NCBI RefSeq assembly: GCF_000519265.1
Contig: NZ_KI912608.1
Location: forward strand, 2,885,313 to 2,949,312
Direction: 5' to 3'
DNA from: Desulfonatronum lacustre DSM 10312
Lineage (GTDB): Bacteria > Desulfobacterota > Desulfovibrionia > Desulfovibrionales > Desulfonatronaceae
DNA: 64,000 nt
Shown: piece by piece, positions 1 through 8,736 of the stretch
Position numbering within the stretch: the stretch's first letter is position 1
Layout: every line of letters begins with the position of its first letter
Made by a program: the position numbers and the translations under genes
Notes under the pieces: model-generated
Database searches by the model: none
Seen by the model: only the letters and a program-made list of their open reading frames with translations
Told to the model about the DNA's origin: nothing

Positions 1-2
1 CC

Positions 3-1214
3 GCGGACTGTCCGCTTTGGGACGGACTGACGATCACGGAAGGCCTCAAGGTCTGGATGTCCCACGGAGACAAGGTCCTGACACCGCCGCCGGGATTCAC
101 CCCCCTGGCCCGGACCAGTCGGGTGGACGTGGCGGCCATGGCCGACGTTTCCCGCAAGATCTACGCCCTGCAGTTCCATCCGGAAGTCGTTCACACCGAG
201 GACGGCGACACGATCCTGCGCAATTTCCTGTTCCGGGTGGCCGGCCTGAACCCGACCTGGAACATGGCCTCCTTTCTGGAAGAAAACCTGGCCCGACTGC
301 GCGATCAAATCGGTGACCAGGAACAGGTAATTTGCGCGCTGAGCGGCGGCGTGGATTCAACCGTGGTGGCCGTGATGCTGCACAAGGCCATCGGACGCCG
401 ACTGCACTGCGTCCTGGTGGACAACGGCCTGCTGCGCCAGGGCGAGGGCGAGGAAATCGTGGCGTATCTGCGCCAACATTTCGATCTGAACCTGCACTAC
501 GCCCAGTCCCAGGATATGTTCCTTTCCCGGCTCAAGGACGTGGAAGACCCGGAGCAGAAACGCAAGATCATCGGCCACACCTTCATCGAAGTTTTTGAAC
601 AGGAAGCCAAATCCCTCACCGGCATCAAGTACCTGGCCCAAGGTACCCTGTACCCGGACGTCATTGAAAGCATCTCCTTCAAGGGGCCTTCCGCGGTGAT
701 CAAAAGTCACCACAATGTCGGTGGGCTGCCGGAGATAATGAACCTGTCCCTGATCGAACCTTTGCGGGAGTTGTTCAAGGACGAGGTGCGCAAGGTTGCC
801 GTGGAACTCGGCCTGCCGGATTTTATTGTTTGGCGGCACCCGTTCCCGGGCCCGGGGCTGGCCATCCGCATCCTGGGAGAAGTCACCCCGGAACGGCTGC
901 ACATCCTGCGGCAGGCCGACAAAATCGTGCACACGGAACTCATGGCCGCGGGTTGGTACTACAAGGTCTGGCAAGGCTTCGCCGTGCTTCTGCCCCTGAA
1001 GACCGTCGGCGTGATGGGTGACGAGCGGACCTACGAGCACGTCATCGCCCTGCGCATCGTGGACAGCATCGACGCCATGACCGCGGACTGGTCCCGAGTG
1101 CCCTCGGAAATCCTGGGCCAGATATCCAACCGGATCATCAATGAAGTCAAAGGAGTGAACAGGGTTGTCCTGGACATCTCCTCCAAACCGCCCAGCACGA
1201 TTGAGTGGGAGTAG
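3..1214 (+). CDS. guaA: GMP synthase (glutamine-hydrolysing), 5'-truncated
   Basis: Converts XMP to GMP with ATP and glutamine, the last step of de novo GMP synthesis in the cytoplasm. The frame is open from the left edge, so the first roughly 110 residues lie outside the window; 403 residues are visible, against about 515 for the family. The tail of the class I glutaminase domain is present, with the triad His and Glu in LQFHPEV. The ATP-pyrophosphatase domain follows, with the PP-loop SGGVDST (about nt 343-363), HNVGGLP and [12 protein letters not shown]. The C-terminal dimerisation domain ends in the usual [10 protein letters not shown]. The stop is 4 bp before tatB. In related genomes guaB usually lies upstream; that cannot be checked here. 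Identification is secure. Confidence 0.97.
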   Translation, partial: ADCPLWDGLTITEGLKVWMSHGDKVLTPPPGFTPLARTSRVDVAAMADVSRKIYALQFHPEVVHTEDGDTILRNFLFRVAGLNPTWNMASFLEENLARLRDQIGDQEQVICALSGGVDSTVVAVMLHKAIGRRLHCVLVDNGLLRQGEGEEIVAYLRQHFDLNLHYAQSQDMFLSRLKDVEDPEQKRKIIGHTFIEVFEQEAKSLTGIKYLAQGTLYPDVIESISFKGPSAVIKSHHNVGGLPEIMNLSLIEPLRELFKDEVRKVAVELGLPDFIVWRHPFPGPGLAIRILGEVTPERLHILRQADKIVHTELMAAGWYYKVWQGFAVLLPLKTVGVMGDERTYEHVIALRIVDSIDAMTADWSRVPSEILGQISNRIINEVKGVNRVVLDISSKPPSTIEWE

Positions 1215-1218
1215 GCAC

Positions 1219-1812
1219 ATGTTCGGCATCGGCACAACGGAATTGCTCATTATCATGCTCGTGGCCCTGATCGTCCTGGGTCCGAAGCAGCTTCCCGGCA
1301 TTGCCCGTTCCCTGGGCAAGGCCCTGGGAGAATTTCGGCGCGTGACCACGGATGTTCAGCGGACCTTGAATCTGGAAGCGGCGAAGATCGAGGAGGACGA
1401 ACGGGAACAGAAGAAGGCCGCGACGGCCGTCAAAAAGGCCGAGGAACCTCAGGCGAAATCAGAGCCATTTTCAACGCCTCCTTCGGCTGCCGGCGAGGAG
1501 AGTATCCCGCCTTCGAAACACGCGGATTCAAATCCCTATGTCGCCGCGCGGGGCGAAACTTCACCAGAAAAAACTTCACCGGACGAAACTTCACCGGACG
1601 AAACTTCACCGGACAAAACACCAGCGGACAAAACACCAGCGGACGAACGTCAACCCCAACCAATGACTTCCCACGCTTCGTCCCAGGAATCGACTGCCTC
1701 GACGCAAACTCCCTCTGCTTCCTCCGTGGCGAGGGAGACCTCCCCGGCCGGAGAATCTGAAAAAGAGGCATCTGATTCGTCCGAATCATCACATTCCAAG
1801 GCCCAGGCATGA
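1219..1812 (+). CDS. tatB: Sec-independent protein translocase TatA/B family, probably TatB
   Basis: Membrane component of the twin-arginine translocase, which exports folded proteins. The start is the ATG giving MFGIGTTELL; an in-frame upstream ATG at 1165 lies inside guaA and is rejected. The 197-residue protein has one N-terminal membrane helix with Glu8, the LGPKQLP hinge typical of TatB (TatA usually has FG instead of LGP), and an amphipathic helix to about residue 60. A long charged tail (about residues 60-197) follows, carrying a 15-bp tandem repeat that encodes TSPDE/TPADK pentads. It overlaps tatC by 4 bp (ATGA), so the two are probably translationally coupled. Assignment as TatB rather than TatA is likely but not certain; no second TatA is visible here. 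Confidence 0.88.
   Translation: MFGIGTTELLIIMLVALIVLGPKQLPGIARSLGKALGEFRRVTTDVQRTLNLEAAKIEEDEREQKKAATAVKKAEEPQAKSEPFSTPPSAAGEESIPPSKHADSNPYVAARGETSPEKTSPDETSPDETSPDKTPADKTPADERQPQPMTSHASSQESTASTQTPSASSVARETSPAGESEKEASDSSESSHSKAQA
1555..1648 (+). repeat. 15-bp tandem repeat within tatB
   Basis: About six degenerate copies of the 15-base unit GAAACTTCACCGGAC run head to tail and encode the repeated pentapeptides TSPDE, TSPEK and TPADK in the disordered TatB tail. The units are a multiple of three, so copy-number change would lengthen or shorten the tail without breaking the frame. Confidence 0.85.
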
Positions 1813-2615
1813 ACGCGACGACCCAGAATACGGAGCAGCAAAAGGACGTCGCCGGGGAACTGAAGGAAATGACCCTCATGGACCATCTGGGGGAGTTGCG
1901 GTCCCGCCTGACCCGATCCGCGGTGGCCGCTGTCCTGGGCTTTCTGATCTGCTACGCCTTTTCCAAACAGCTCTTCGGGATCATGATGCTGCCGCTGATG
2001 GAGGTCATGCCGCCGGAGAGCACCCTGATCTTCACCGGCCTACCCGAAGCCTTCTTCACCTACGTCAAAACGGCCTTTGTGGCCGGTTTGTTTCTGGTCA
2101 GTCCGTATATCTTCTACCAGATATGGCAATTCATCGCCCCGGGACTGTACGAGCACGAACGCAAGTACATGATCCCCATCGCCGCGATTTCCGCCTTGTT
2201 TTTCATCAGCGGCGCGTTGTTCGGCTACTACATCGTCTTTCCCTTTGGCTTCGAATTCTTCATGGGCTATGCGGACGAAATGATCCGGCCCATGCCCAGC
2301 CTCAGGGAGTATTTCAGCTTTTCACTGAAACTGCTCCTGGCCTTTGGGGTGATTTTCGAACTGCCTCTGTTCATCTTCTTTCTGGCCCGGCTGGGCCTGG
2401 TCACTCCCGCTTCGCTGCGCAAAAAACGCAAGTACGCCATTCTGCTCTCTTTCGTGGTCGCGGCCATCCTCACTCCGCCGGACGGGATCACTCAGATTCT
2501 GATGTCCGGTCCCTTGATCATTCTCTACGAAATCAGCATCTACGTGGCCCACTTCTTCGGCAAGAAAAAGAAGCCCAAGCCCACGGACGACGAAGAAGAG
2601 GACGCGAAGCAATGA
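1809..2615 (+). CDS. tatC: Sec-independent protein translocase TatC
   Basis: Polytopic receptor of the twin-arginine translocase; it binds the RR signal together with TatB. The protein has 268 residues, close to the family norm of about 250. The conserved cytoplasmic N-terminal motif MTLMDHLGELRSRL is followed by six predicted membrane spans, the periplasmic FTGLPEAFFTYVK segment and YQIWQFIAPGLYEHERK. The tail is very basic then acidic (KKKKPKPTDDEEED). It starts inside the tatB stop and its own stop overlaps the yicC start by 4 bp, indicating one operon. Tat substrates in this window include the iron-sulfur protein at 33.1 kb and perhaps the cyclotransferase at 36.5 kb. Confidence 0.97.
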   Translation: MNATTQNTEQQKDVAGELKEMTLMDHLGELRSRLTRSAVAAVLGFLICYAFSKQLFGIMMLPLMEVMPPESTLIFTGLPEAFFTYVKTAFVAGLFLVSPYIFYQIWQFIAPGLYEHERKYMIPIAAISALFFISGALFGYYIVFPFGFEFFMGYADEMIRPMPSLREYFSFSLKLLLAFGVIFELPLFIFFLARLGLVTPASLRKKRKYAILLSFVVAAILTPPDGITQILMSGPLIILYEISIYVAHFFGKKKKPKPTDDEEEDAKQ

Positions 2616-3529
2616 TCACTCCAGGACAGGCCCGAAGCATGACCGGCTTTGGAACGTGCCAAGTCCAAGACGACCATGGACGGCAAAGCTGGGAGATTCG
2701 CACGGTCAATTCCCGGTATCTGGAAGTGAAATGGCGGATTCCCGGATACTGTCGCCGTCTGGAAAGCGCTTGGGAGAAAATCGTCCGCGACCACCTGGCC
2801 AGGGGCCGGGTGGAGATCAGCCTGGACCTTCGGCTCAGCCGTCCGGACGCCGCTTGCCCTACCCTGGACACGGCCCAGGCCAGGGGCATGGTGGACCAGA
2901 TGCGCGCCCTGGCGGAACAGACCGATATTCCCTTTCACCCTGACCTGAATCAACTGTTTCATCACAGCGGCTTGTGGCGGGACCCTTCAGGAGATCTGCC
3001 CGAGTCATTGGTCGATTCCCTGGTCGCCGGTCTGCGGACCGCGCTGAGGGATGTCCAGGAAACCCGCTCCAGGGAAGGGCGAGCCCTCAGCGTGGATATC
3101 CTTGAACGGTTGGAGCACTTGTCGCGGATCTCGACCACTATCCGCGACCAGGTTTCCCAACTCGCCCCAAAACGCATGGAAGTGTTGCGCGAACGGGTCG
3201 ATGCGTTGCTCCAAGGGTGCAATCAGCACCGGGAGTCGGCACCGCTGGTGTTGGACGAACCCAGGCTGCTGCAGGAATTCGCCCTGCTCGCGGATCGGCT
3301 GGACGTCAGCGAGGAACTCACTCGCTTGTCCGCGCATCTGAACGAAGCGGTCAGGATTCTGACCAAGCTCCCTGATCCCGGACGACGCCTGGATTTTCTG
3401 TTTCAGGAATGTCTGCGGGAGATCTCCACCTGCGGCAACAAGACCCAGGACGCGGACATCAGCCGCGACGTCGTGGCGTTCAAGGCGGAACTGGAAAAGT
3501 GTCGGGAACAGGTCCAAAACCTGGAATAA
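2612..3529 (+). CDS. yicC: YicC family endoribonuclease
   Basis: YicC/YloC proteins are stress-associated RNases; in E. coli YicC affects small-RNA turnover. The protein has 305 residues and both family halves: the N-terminal MTGFG and [11 protein letters not shown] motifs, and the C-terminal DUF1732 block [20 protein letters not shown], then [12 protein letters not shown] and [13 protein letters not shown]. The start at 2612 overlaps the tatC stop (ATGA); an internal ATG at 2639 begins directly at MTGFG and is an alternative. The order yicC-remA-gmk matches the Bacillus yloC-remA-gmk order, which supports the calls of all three. Confidence 0.93.
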   Translation: MITPGQARSMTGFGTCQVQDDHGRQSWEIRTVNSRYLEVKWRIPGYCRRLESAWEKIVRDHLARGRVEISLDLRLSRPDAACPTLDTAQARGMVDQMRALAEQTDIPFHPDLNQLFHHSGLWRDPSGDLPESLVDSLVAGLRTALRDVQETRSREGRALSVDILERLEHLSRISTTIRDQVSQLAPKRMEVLRERVDALLQGCNQHRESAPLVLDEPRLLQEFALLADRLDVSEELTRLSAHLNEAVRILTKLPDPGRRLDFLFQECLREISTCGNKTQDADISRDVVAFKAELEKCREQVQNLE

Positions 3530-3566
3530 CCGCTCCATCAACTTTCAGCCGAGGAGGAAGAGGTCC

Positions 3567-3836
3567 ATGTCCAAAACAAGCCTGCTGAACATCGGGTACG
3601 GCAATTTCGTCGTCAGTTCCAGAATCATCACCATCGTCAACCCGACATCCTCTCCCATGCGCCGACTGCGCGAAGAGGCCAAGGCGGACAAACGACTGAT
3701 CGACGCCACACAGGGCCGAAAGACGCGCTCCATCGTCATTACGGATTCCAATCACGTCATTCTCTCCGCCATTCAGGCCGAAACAATCGGACAGCGTTAC
3801 ACGGTCCGCGACGACGGCCCGGACGAAGACAAGTAG
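3567..3836 (+). CDS. remA: DUF370/RemA family regulatory protein
   Basis: Small protein of 89 residues belonging to the DUF370 family, whose Bacillus member RemA binds DNA and activates matrix genes. The family pattern is clear: [21 protein letters not shown], then [12 protein letters not shown], and [20 protein letters not shown] strong AGGAGGAAGAGG tract sits just upstream of the ATG. The gene ends 1 bp before gmk, so the two are cotranscribed. What it controls in Desulfobacterota is not established; the function is transferred from Firmicutes and is uncertain. Confidence 0.92.
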   Translation: MSKTSLLNIGYGNFVVSSRIITIVNPTSSPMRRLREEAKADKRLIDATQGRKTRSIVITDSNHVILSAIQAETIGQRYTVRDDGPDEDK

Positions 3837-3837
3837 C

Positions 3838-4464
3838 ATGGCCGGAGAACCAGGACGGTCCCGTCAGGGCATCCTTATGGTGATCAGCGCCCCCTCGGGT
3901 ACGGGCAAAAGCACGCTGATCAACCGGTTACGCGCCGAATTCCCCCGCCTGGCCTTTTCGGTGTCCTACACGACCCGAGCTCCCAGAGCCGGTGAACAAA
4001 ACGGACGGGAGTATCATTTCGTCGACATGGAGACGTTTATCCGCCTCCGCGATGCGGACGAACTGGCCGAATGGGCGGAAGTCCACGGCAATTTCTACGG
4101 AACCTCCAGACCGGCGGTCCAGGCGATGTTGGAACAGGGTCTGGACGTACTGTTCGACATCGACGTCCAGGGATCCCGGCAACTGCGCCAAGCCTTTGCC
4201 CAGGGCGCGTTCATTTTTCTCTTTCCTCCCTCAATGCGGGTTTTGGAACAACGACTGCGCGGCAGAGGCACCGAAACCGAGGAATCCCTGGCCAAACGCC
4301 TGGCCAACGCCCGCCGGGAACTGGAACAGGCGGATTTTTTCGATTACTGGATCGTGAACAACGACCTGGAGTCGGCCTATCGGGATCTACGCAGCGTGTA
4401 CCAGGCCGAAGGCCTGCGCAAGTCGTGCAACGCCGGACTCGTGGAGCAGGTCCTGGCCAACTGA
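3838..4464 (+). CDS. gmk: Guanylate kinase
   Basis: Phosphorylates GMP to GDP with ATP, the step after GuaA. The 208-residue length is typical. The P-loop SAPSGTGKSTL lies at about residues 17-27. The GMP-binding segment SYTTRAPRAGEQNGREYHFV and the lid region RGRGTETEESLAKRLANA are intact. The start lies one base after the remA stop with no separate strong ribosome site, pointing to coupling. The C-terminal residues GLRKSCNAGLVEQVLAN are ordinary for the family. Confidence 0.97.
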   Translation: MAGEPGRSRQGILMVISAPSGTGKSTLINRLRAEFPRLAFSVSYTTRAPRAGEQNGREYHFVDMETFIRLRDADELAEWAEVHGNFYGTSRPAVQAMLEQGLDVLFDIDVQGSRQLRQAFAQGAFIFLFPPSMRVLEQRLRGRGTETEESLAKRLANARRELEQADFFDYWIVNNDLESAYRDLRSVYQAEGLRKSCNAGLVEQVLAN

Positions 4465-4479
4465 TCTCCCGAGGAGCCC

Positions 4480-5247
4480 ATGCCTGAACTGATCGTCGCC
4501 CTGGATACGCCGGATCTGAATTCAGCTCTGCATCTCGTCGACCGGCTGCGGCGGCACACGCGCTGGTTCAAGGTCGGTCTGGAACTGTTCTCCGCGGTCG
4601 GCCCTCGGGTCGTGGAGACCCTGCGTTCCAGGGACTGCGATGTTTTTCTGGACCTGAAATATCTGGACATCCCGAACACGGTCCAGGCCGCCGCCCGGGT
4701 CGCGGCAGGCCTGGGCGTGAACATGCTCACCATCCATTTGTCCGGCGGGCAACGGATGGTTCAGGCCGCCCTGGAGGGCGTCCGCCGAGGAACTCCCTCT
4801 TCCGCGTCTGTTCCCTTGGTGGTTGGGGTGACGATGCTCACCAGCCTGAATCAGGAAGATCTTTCCTGGATGGCGAAACCCGGTGACAAAGCCGCTCCCG
4901 ATCCGGGCGGCCTGGCTCTTGTCTTGGCCGAGCACGCCCGCCGATGGGGCGTGGACGGCGTGGTCTGTTCCGCCCAGGAAGCGGCCGGGATCAAATCCAT
5001 CACCGACGCGGCCTGTATCTGCGTCACACCGGGAATCCGCATGCCGTCCGACCAACAAACCAAAATCGCGCAGGACGATCAATCCCGGGCCCTCACTCCG
5101 GCCGAAGCCGTAGCCGCCGGCAGCGACTATCTGGTGGTGGGCCGCCCCATCACCAGAGCGGACGACCCGGCCCGAGCCGCGGAATCCATTATGCAATCCA
5201 TGGCAGCGACGATTGAAAGGAGGCATCCATGGCCGAACCTTCCGTGA
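4480..5247 (+). CDS. pyrF: Orotidine-5'-phosphate decarboxylase
   Basis: Decarboxylates OMP to UMP, the last step of de novo pyrimidine synthesis. The 255-residue protein starts ELIVALDTPD. It carries the catalytic Asp-Lys-Asp array in DLKYLDIPNTV (the family usually has DLKFHDIPNTV), and ends with the phosphate-binding loop VVGRPITRADDPARAAES. The ribosome site is GAGGAG, 6 bases before the ATG. Its last 19 bases overlap the next gene, whose strong AAAGGAGG site lies inside pyrF. The extra stretch RRGTPSSASVP between beta strands is slightly longer than in many homologues. Confidence 0.96.
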   Translation: MPELIVALDTPDLNSALHLVDRLRRHTRWFKVGLELFSAVGPRVVETLRSRDCDVFLDLKYLDIPNTVQAAARVAAGLGVNMLTIHLSGGQRMVQAALEGVRRGTPSSASVPLVVGVTMLTSLNQEDLSWMAKPGDKAAPDPGGLALVLAEHARRWGVDGVVCSAQEAAGIKSITDAACICVTPGIRMPSDQQTKIAQDDQSRALTPAEAVAAGSDYLVVGRPITRADDPARAAESIMQSMAATIERRHPWPNLP

Positions 5248-6011
5248 AAACTCCGTCCAATGAACACAGCCGACAAACCAAGGAGCGAATCAAAGGCGTT
5301 TTTTCTTCCCAGGTGCTGACCAAGATCGGTACCGGCACGACGATGCGCAAGAGCATCCAGAAAAGTTATTTTTTCGTCCAGGAACTGGACGACGGGACCA
5401 TTGAAGTCCAGCCGCTGAACGTAAACTACGTGCCCTCCGGCCCGAAACAGATTTTGTCCAAGGATGAATTTCTGGAAAAATTTTCACCGGAGCCGGAATT
5501 CTACACCATTACGGTCATGCCCAAAATGCGGGAGTTGGAGAAGACCATTGCCCGAGGCGACCGGCACCGCAAGCGCGGCGAGACGTTCAGCGCGGAAATG
5601 GAATACGGCAGTGCCGTCAGGGTCGACGAAGAAAACGTCCGCGCCAATTTCGGATTGGGATTGACCTACCTGGAGCGTGGGGCCACGGACAAGGCCCAGG
5701 ATATTTTCGAACGTCTGGTCAAACTGGAAGCGGCGTATGAGTCGGAGCACAAACATCTGTTCAATGAATTCGGCATCAACCTGCGCAAAAACAAGATGAT
5801 CGACCAAGCCCTGGATTACTATGCCCGAGCCCTGGAGCTTTCGAAGAACGACGAGAACCTTTACTACAATATCGCCCGGGTCTGCCTCGAAAAAAAAGAC
5901 ATCCCAAAAACCGTCGAAATGCTGACCAAAGCCCTGGAGATCAACCCGGAAATGCCGGAAGCCCATAAATTTATGGACTTCCTTAAAAGCAAAGGCTTGG
6001 CCAAGACGTAA
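5229..6011 (+). CDS. TPR-repeat protein
   Basis: A 260-residue protein with an N-terminal region of about 100 residues (VLTKIGTGTTMRKSIQKSYF, then FFVQEL) that I cannot assign, then three to four tetratricopeptide repeats between about residues 105 and 250 (for example YGSAVRVDEENVRANFGLGL, YYARALELSKNDENLYYNIA, LTKALEINPEMPEAHKFM). TPR arrays bind protein partners. There is no signal peptide, so it is cytoplasmic. The start is set by AAAGGAGG 6 bases upstream. A TPR gene directly after gmk-pyrF is, from memory, common in Desulfovibrionales; its role is not known. Confidence 0.85.
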   Translation: MAEPSVKTPSNEHSRQTKERIKGVFSSQVLTKIGTGTTMRKSIQKSYFFVQELDDGTIEVQPLNVNYVPSGPKQILSKDEFLEKFSPEPEFYTITVMPKMRELEKTIARGDRHRKRGETFSAEMEYGSAVRVDEENVRANFGLGLTYLERGATDKAQDIFERLVKLEAAYESEHKHLFNEFGINLRKNKMIDQALDYYARALELSKNDENLYYNIARVCLEKKDIPKTVEMLTKALEINPEMPEAHKFMDFLKSKGLAKT

Positions 6012-6087
6012 TCCAACGAAACGCAATCTCACGATTCGCTCCGTCGGTCACGTCATGCTTCGAGACCTAACCTCAAAGGGAGTTTCG

Positions 6088-6966
6088 GTGGCCTTTCACA
6101 CCAGAGGGCAGGATTTTTTAAACCAAATACCAGAAATCCAACAGGATCTTCCGGTTTCCCCGCAACTGTTCCAGACGCTGTTTTTGCTGACCAGCGAGCA
6201 ATCCAGTTCGTCGCTGGTGGACATCGCCAAGGTCGTCGAGAAAGATCAGGGACTGACCGTTCGCATTCTGACCATGGCCAATTCGGCCTATTACGGATTG
6301 CAGTCCCAAGTCGGCTCCGTGCATCGGGCCGTGATGATCCTGGGACTCCAGGAAGTCCGTAAACTGGTTCTGCTTTTGAACATCCGCTCCCTGGAACAAC
6401 GCTTGGATGCTACCCTGTTCGACGTTTCGACCCATTGGCGACACCAAGTGGACGTGGCCCATGCCGCCAAAATCATGGCCGGCCACGCTCCGGGCGCGGA
6501 TCCTGAGGAACTGTTCACCATCGGCCTGCTCCATGACCTGGGCAAGATGATCACCGCCCTGTACCGCCCCGACGACTGGAAAGCCATCCTCGAGCTTCGT
6601 TCGACGAAGAATGTTCCGCTGTTCATGGCCGAAGACGCCTATTGGGGGCTGGACCACGCCCTGATCGGCGCGATGACCCTGAAATCCTGGTTTTTGCCCG
6701 CTTCCCTGACCGAACCCATCAACTGGCATCATGCCCCTGAGCTGGCCAAGGATTTCGGGATGCAAGCCAGGATGATCCGGCTGGCGGACGTTCTGGTGCT
6801 TCATCAGCTTGATCATCATGGACGCGACTGGCCCGAAACAAATCTTCCCGCCAAGGACATTCGCGACCTCCAGCTTCCTGAAGACCTCGAACACAATTTA
6901 ATTCCCGAAATGCGGGCCTCGGGCCGGACCGATCTGTTCCTGCGGGGCCTGGGAATTGCCGCATAA
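6088..6966 (+). CDS. HDOD domain protein
   Basis: HDOD proteins are signalling scaffolds related to HD-family phosphohydrolases, often tied to motility or c-di-GMP pathways. I chose the GTG at 6088 because AAAGGGAG lies 5 bases before it; the upstream in-frame ATG at 6055 has no ribosome site. The 292-residue protein shows the HDOD core LFQTLFLLTSEQSSSSLVDI, AKVVEKDQGLTVRILTMANS and SVHRAVMILGLQEVRKLVLL, followed by an actual His-Asp pair in FTIGLLHDLGKMI, which many HDOD proteins lack. Catalytic activity is therefore possible but not shown. Confidence 0.88.
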   Translation: MAFHTRGQDFLNQIPEIQQDLPVSPQLFQTLFLLTSEQSSSSLVDIAKVVEKDQGLTVRILTMANSAYYGLQSQVGSVHRAVMILGLQEVRKLVLLLNIRSLEQRLDATLFDVSTHWRHQVDVAHAAKIMAGHAPGADPEELFTIGLLHDLGKMITALYRPDDWKAILELRSTKNVPLFMAEDAYWGLDHALIGAMTLKSWFLPASLTEPINWHHAPELAKDFGMQARMIRLADVLVLHQLDHHGRDWPETNLPAKDIRDLQLPEDLEHNLIPEMRASGRTDLFLRGLGIAA

Positions 6967-7010
6967 AGCCCCAAAAATCCTTCTGATCAGCACCGTCCCT
7001 TGTCATCATC

Positions 7011-8732
7011 ATGCACACACTCCCCACCTTCCCCGACAAAACGTGGAGGTTTCGCTCCGCTTTGCCCGAACGACGTCACGTCAGGAACCTGGCCGCCGAC
7101 CTGGATATTTCCCCGCTTCTGGTCAATCTGCTCTGGAGCCGCGGAGTACGCACGACCGAGGAAATGGATTTGTTCCTGTCTCCCGGACTGCGACATCTGG
7201 CCCAACCGGAGCAATGGTGCGGCCTGACCGCTGCCGGAGAAACCCTTGCCAAAGCCATCGCCCAAGGCAGGAAACCGGCCATTTGGGGCGACTACGACGT
7301 GGACGGGATTACCAGCACCGCGCTCCTGCTGCTTTTTTTCCAGGCCAGAGGCGTCGAGGCGGACCACCATATTCCCCATCGACAGACCGAGGGCTACGGA
7401 CTGAACATTACCGGTATCGAGGACCTGGCCCGGCGCGGGATCGGCTTGTTGATCACCGTGGACTGCGGCATCAGCCATCTCCGGGAAGTGGCCCGGGCCA
7501 AGGAATTGGGCATGACCGTGGTGGTTTCCGACCACCATCTGCCCGGCCCCGACCTTCCGGCCGCGGACGCGATCATGAACCCCAAGATCGGCGACTGCCC
7601 GTGCCCCAATCTGGCCGGGGTGGGCGTGGCCTTTCTTCTGGCCGCGGTGCTCAACCGGATGCTTCCCGGCGAACCTCTGGACATGCGTCAATTTCTGGAT
7701 CTGGTAGCCTTGGGCACTGTGGCGGACATCGTGGAACTGACCGGACAAAACCGGATTCTGGCCAAGAACGGTCTGACCATGCTCAAGGAGGGCAAACGTC
7801 CGGGCATCCTGGCCCTGAAGGAAGTCTGCGGATATAAACCAGGCGCGGTGCTGGACGAGGACCGGGTGGGGTTTGGTCTGGCCCCCCGGATCAATGCCGC
7901 TGGCCGGCTGGGTCATGCCGAAACCGCCCTGCGCCTGCTGCTGGCCCGAGAGATGACCGAGGCCAGGGAACTGGCCAAGGAATTGGACGGCTACAACACC
8001 CACCGCCGGGACATCGGCAAGGAAATCCAGGAGGAAGCCCTGCGCCTGGCCCTGGAGCAAAAAGACCGCTTCGGACTGGTGCTGCACGCCCCGCACTGGC
8101 ACGAGGGCGTCATCGGGATCATCGCCTCCAAGGTGGCGGAAACCCATTACCGCCCGGCCATCATCCTCACGGACCACGAATCCGGCCACCTCAAGGGGTC
8201 CGGGCGGAGCATCCCGGAGTTTTCGCTCTACGAGGGGCTCGTGGCCTGCCAACACCTGCTGGACGGTTTCGGCGGTCACAGCCAGGCCGCCGGGCTACGG
8301 CTACGCCGGGACAACCTCGCGGCCTTTCAGGAAGCCTTCAATGCCGCGGCGGCCCGGGCCCTGGACAATACCCCGCCCAAGCCCACCCTGATCCTGGACG
8401 CGCCATTGAACTTCGGGGAAATCGACTACGATCTGCTCAAGGAGCTGGAACTCCTGGCCCCTTACGGCGCGGACAACCCAAAGCCGCTGTTTCTCTCCCC
8501 TTCGGTGACCGTGCGCAACCGCAAACCAGTGGGCGCGGACCATGTATTCCTGGATCTGCGCGACGACGAGGCCGGGGTGACCATGCGGGCCAAGGCCTGG
8601 AATCAGGCCGAAAACCTGCCCCGAAGCGTTGCCGGGAAGTCCATGTTCCTGGCCTACACTCCGAAATTCAACGAATTCAACGGCGTGACCAGCATCGAAC
8701 TGGCCTTGCGGGACTGGGCGCTTCAGGGATGA
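7011..8732 (+). CDS. recJ: Single-stranded-DNA-specific exonuclease RecJ
   Basis: 5'-3' single-strand DNA exonuclease of recombination and mismatch repair. The 573 residues fit the family. The DHH-phosphoesterase motifs are intact: WGDYDVDGITSTALL, TVDCGISH, VVVSDHHLPGPDLP and NPKIGDCPCPNLAGVG. The DHHA1 part has EGVIGIIASKVAE, KGSGRSIPEF and GFGGHSQAAGL. The C-terminal OB-fold region ends TSIELALRDWALQG. It starts 44 bp after the HDOD gene and is followed 4 bp later by the glycosyltransferase. Confidence 0.97.
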   Translation: MHTLPTFPDKTWRFRSALPERRHVRNLAADLDISPLLVNLLWSRGVRTTEEMDLFLSPGLRHLAQPEQWCGLTAAGETLAKAIAQGRKPAIWGDYDVDGITSTALLLLFFQARGVEADHHIPHRQTEGYGLNITGIEDLARRGIGLLITVDCGISHLREVARAKELGMTVVVSDHHLPGPDLPAADAIMNPKIGDCPCPNLAGVGVAFLLAAVLNRMLPGEPLDMRQFLDLVALGTVADIVELTGQNRILAKNGLTMLKEGKRPGILALKEVCGYKPGAVLDEDRVGFGLAPRINAAGRLGHAETALRLLLAREMTEARELAKELDGYNTHRRDIGKEIQEEALRLALEQKDRFGLVLHAPHWHEGVIGIIASKVAETHYRPAIILTDHESGHLKGSGRSIPEFSLYEGLVACQHLLDGFGGHSQAAGLRLRRDNLAAFQEAFNAAAARALDNTPPKPTLILDAPLNFGEIDYDLLKELELLAPYGADNPKPLFLSPSVTVRNRKPVGADHVFLDLRDDEAGVTMRAKAWNQAENLPRSVAGKSMFLAYTPKFNEFNGVTSIELALRDWALQG

Positions 8733-8736
8733 CGCC

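Noticed and set aside
2123-2611. Long upstream extension of the yicC frame inside tatC
   Set aside because: It is the out-of-frame shadow of tatC; the real start overlaps the tatC stop.
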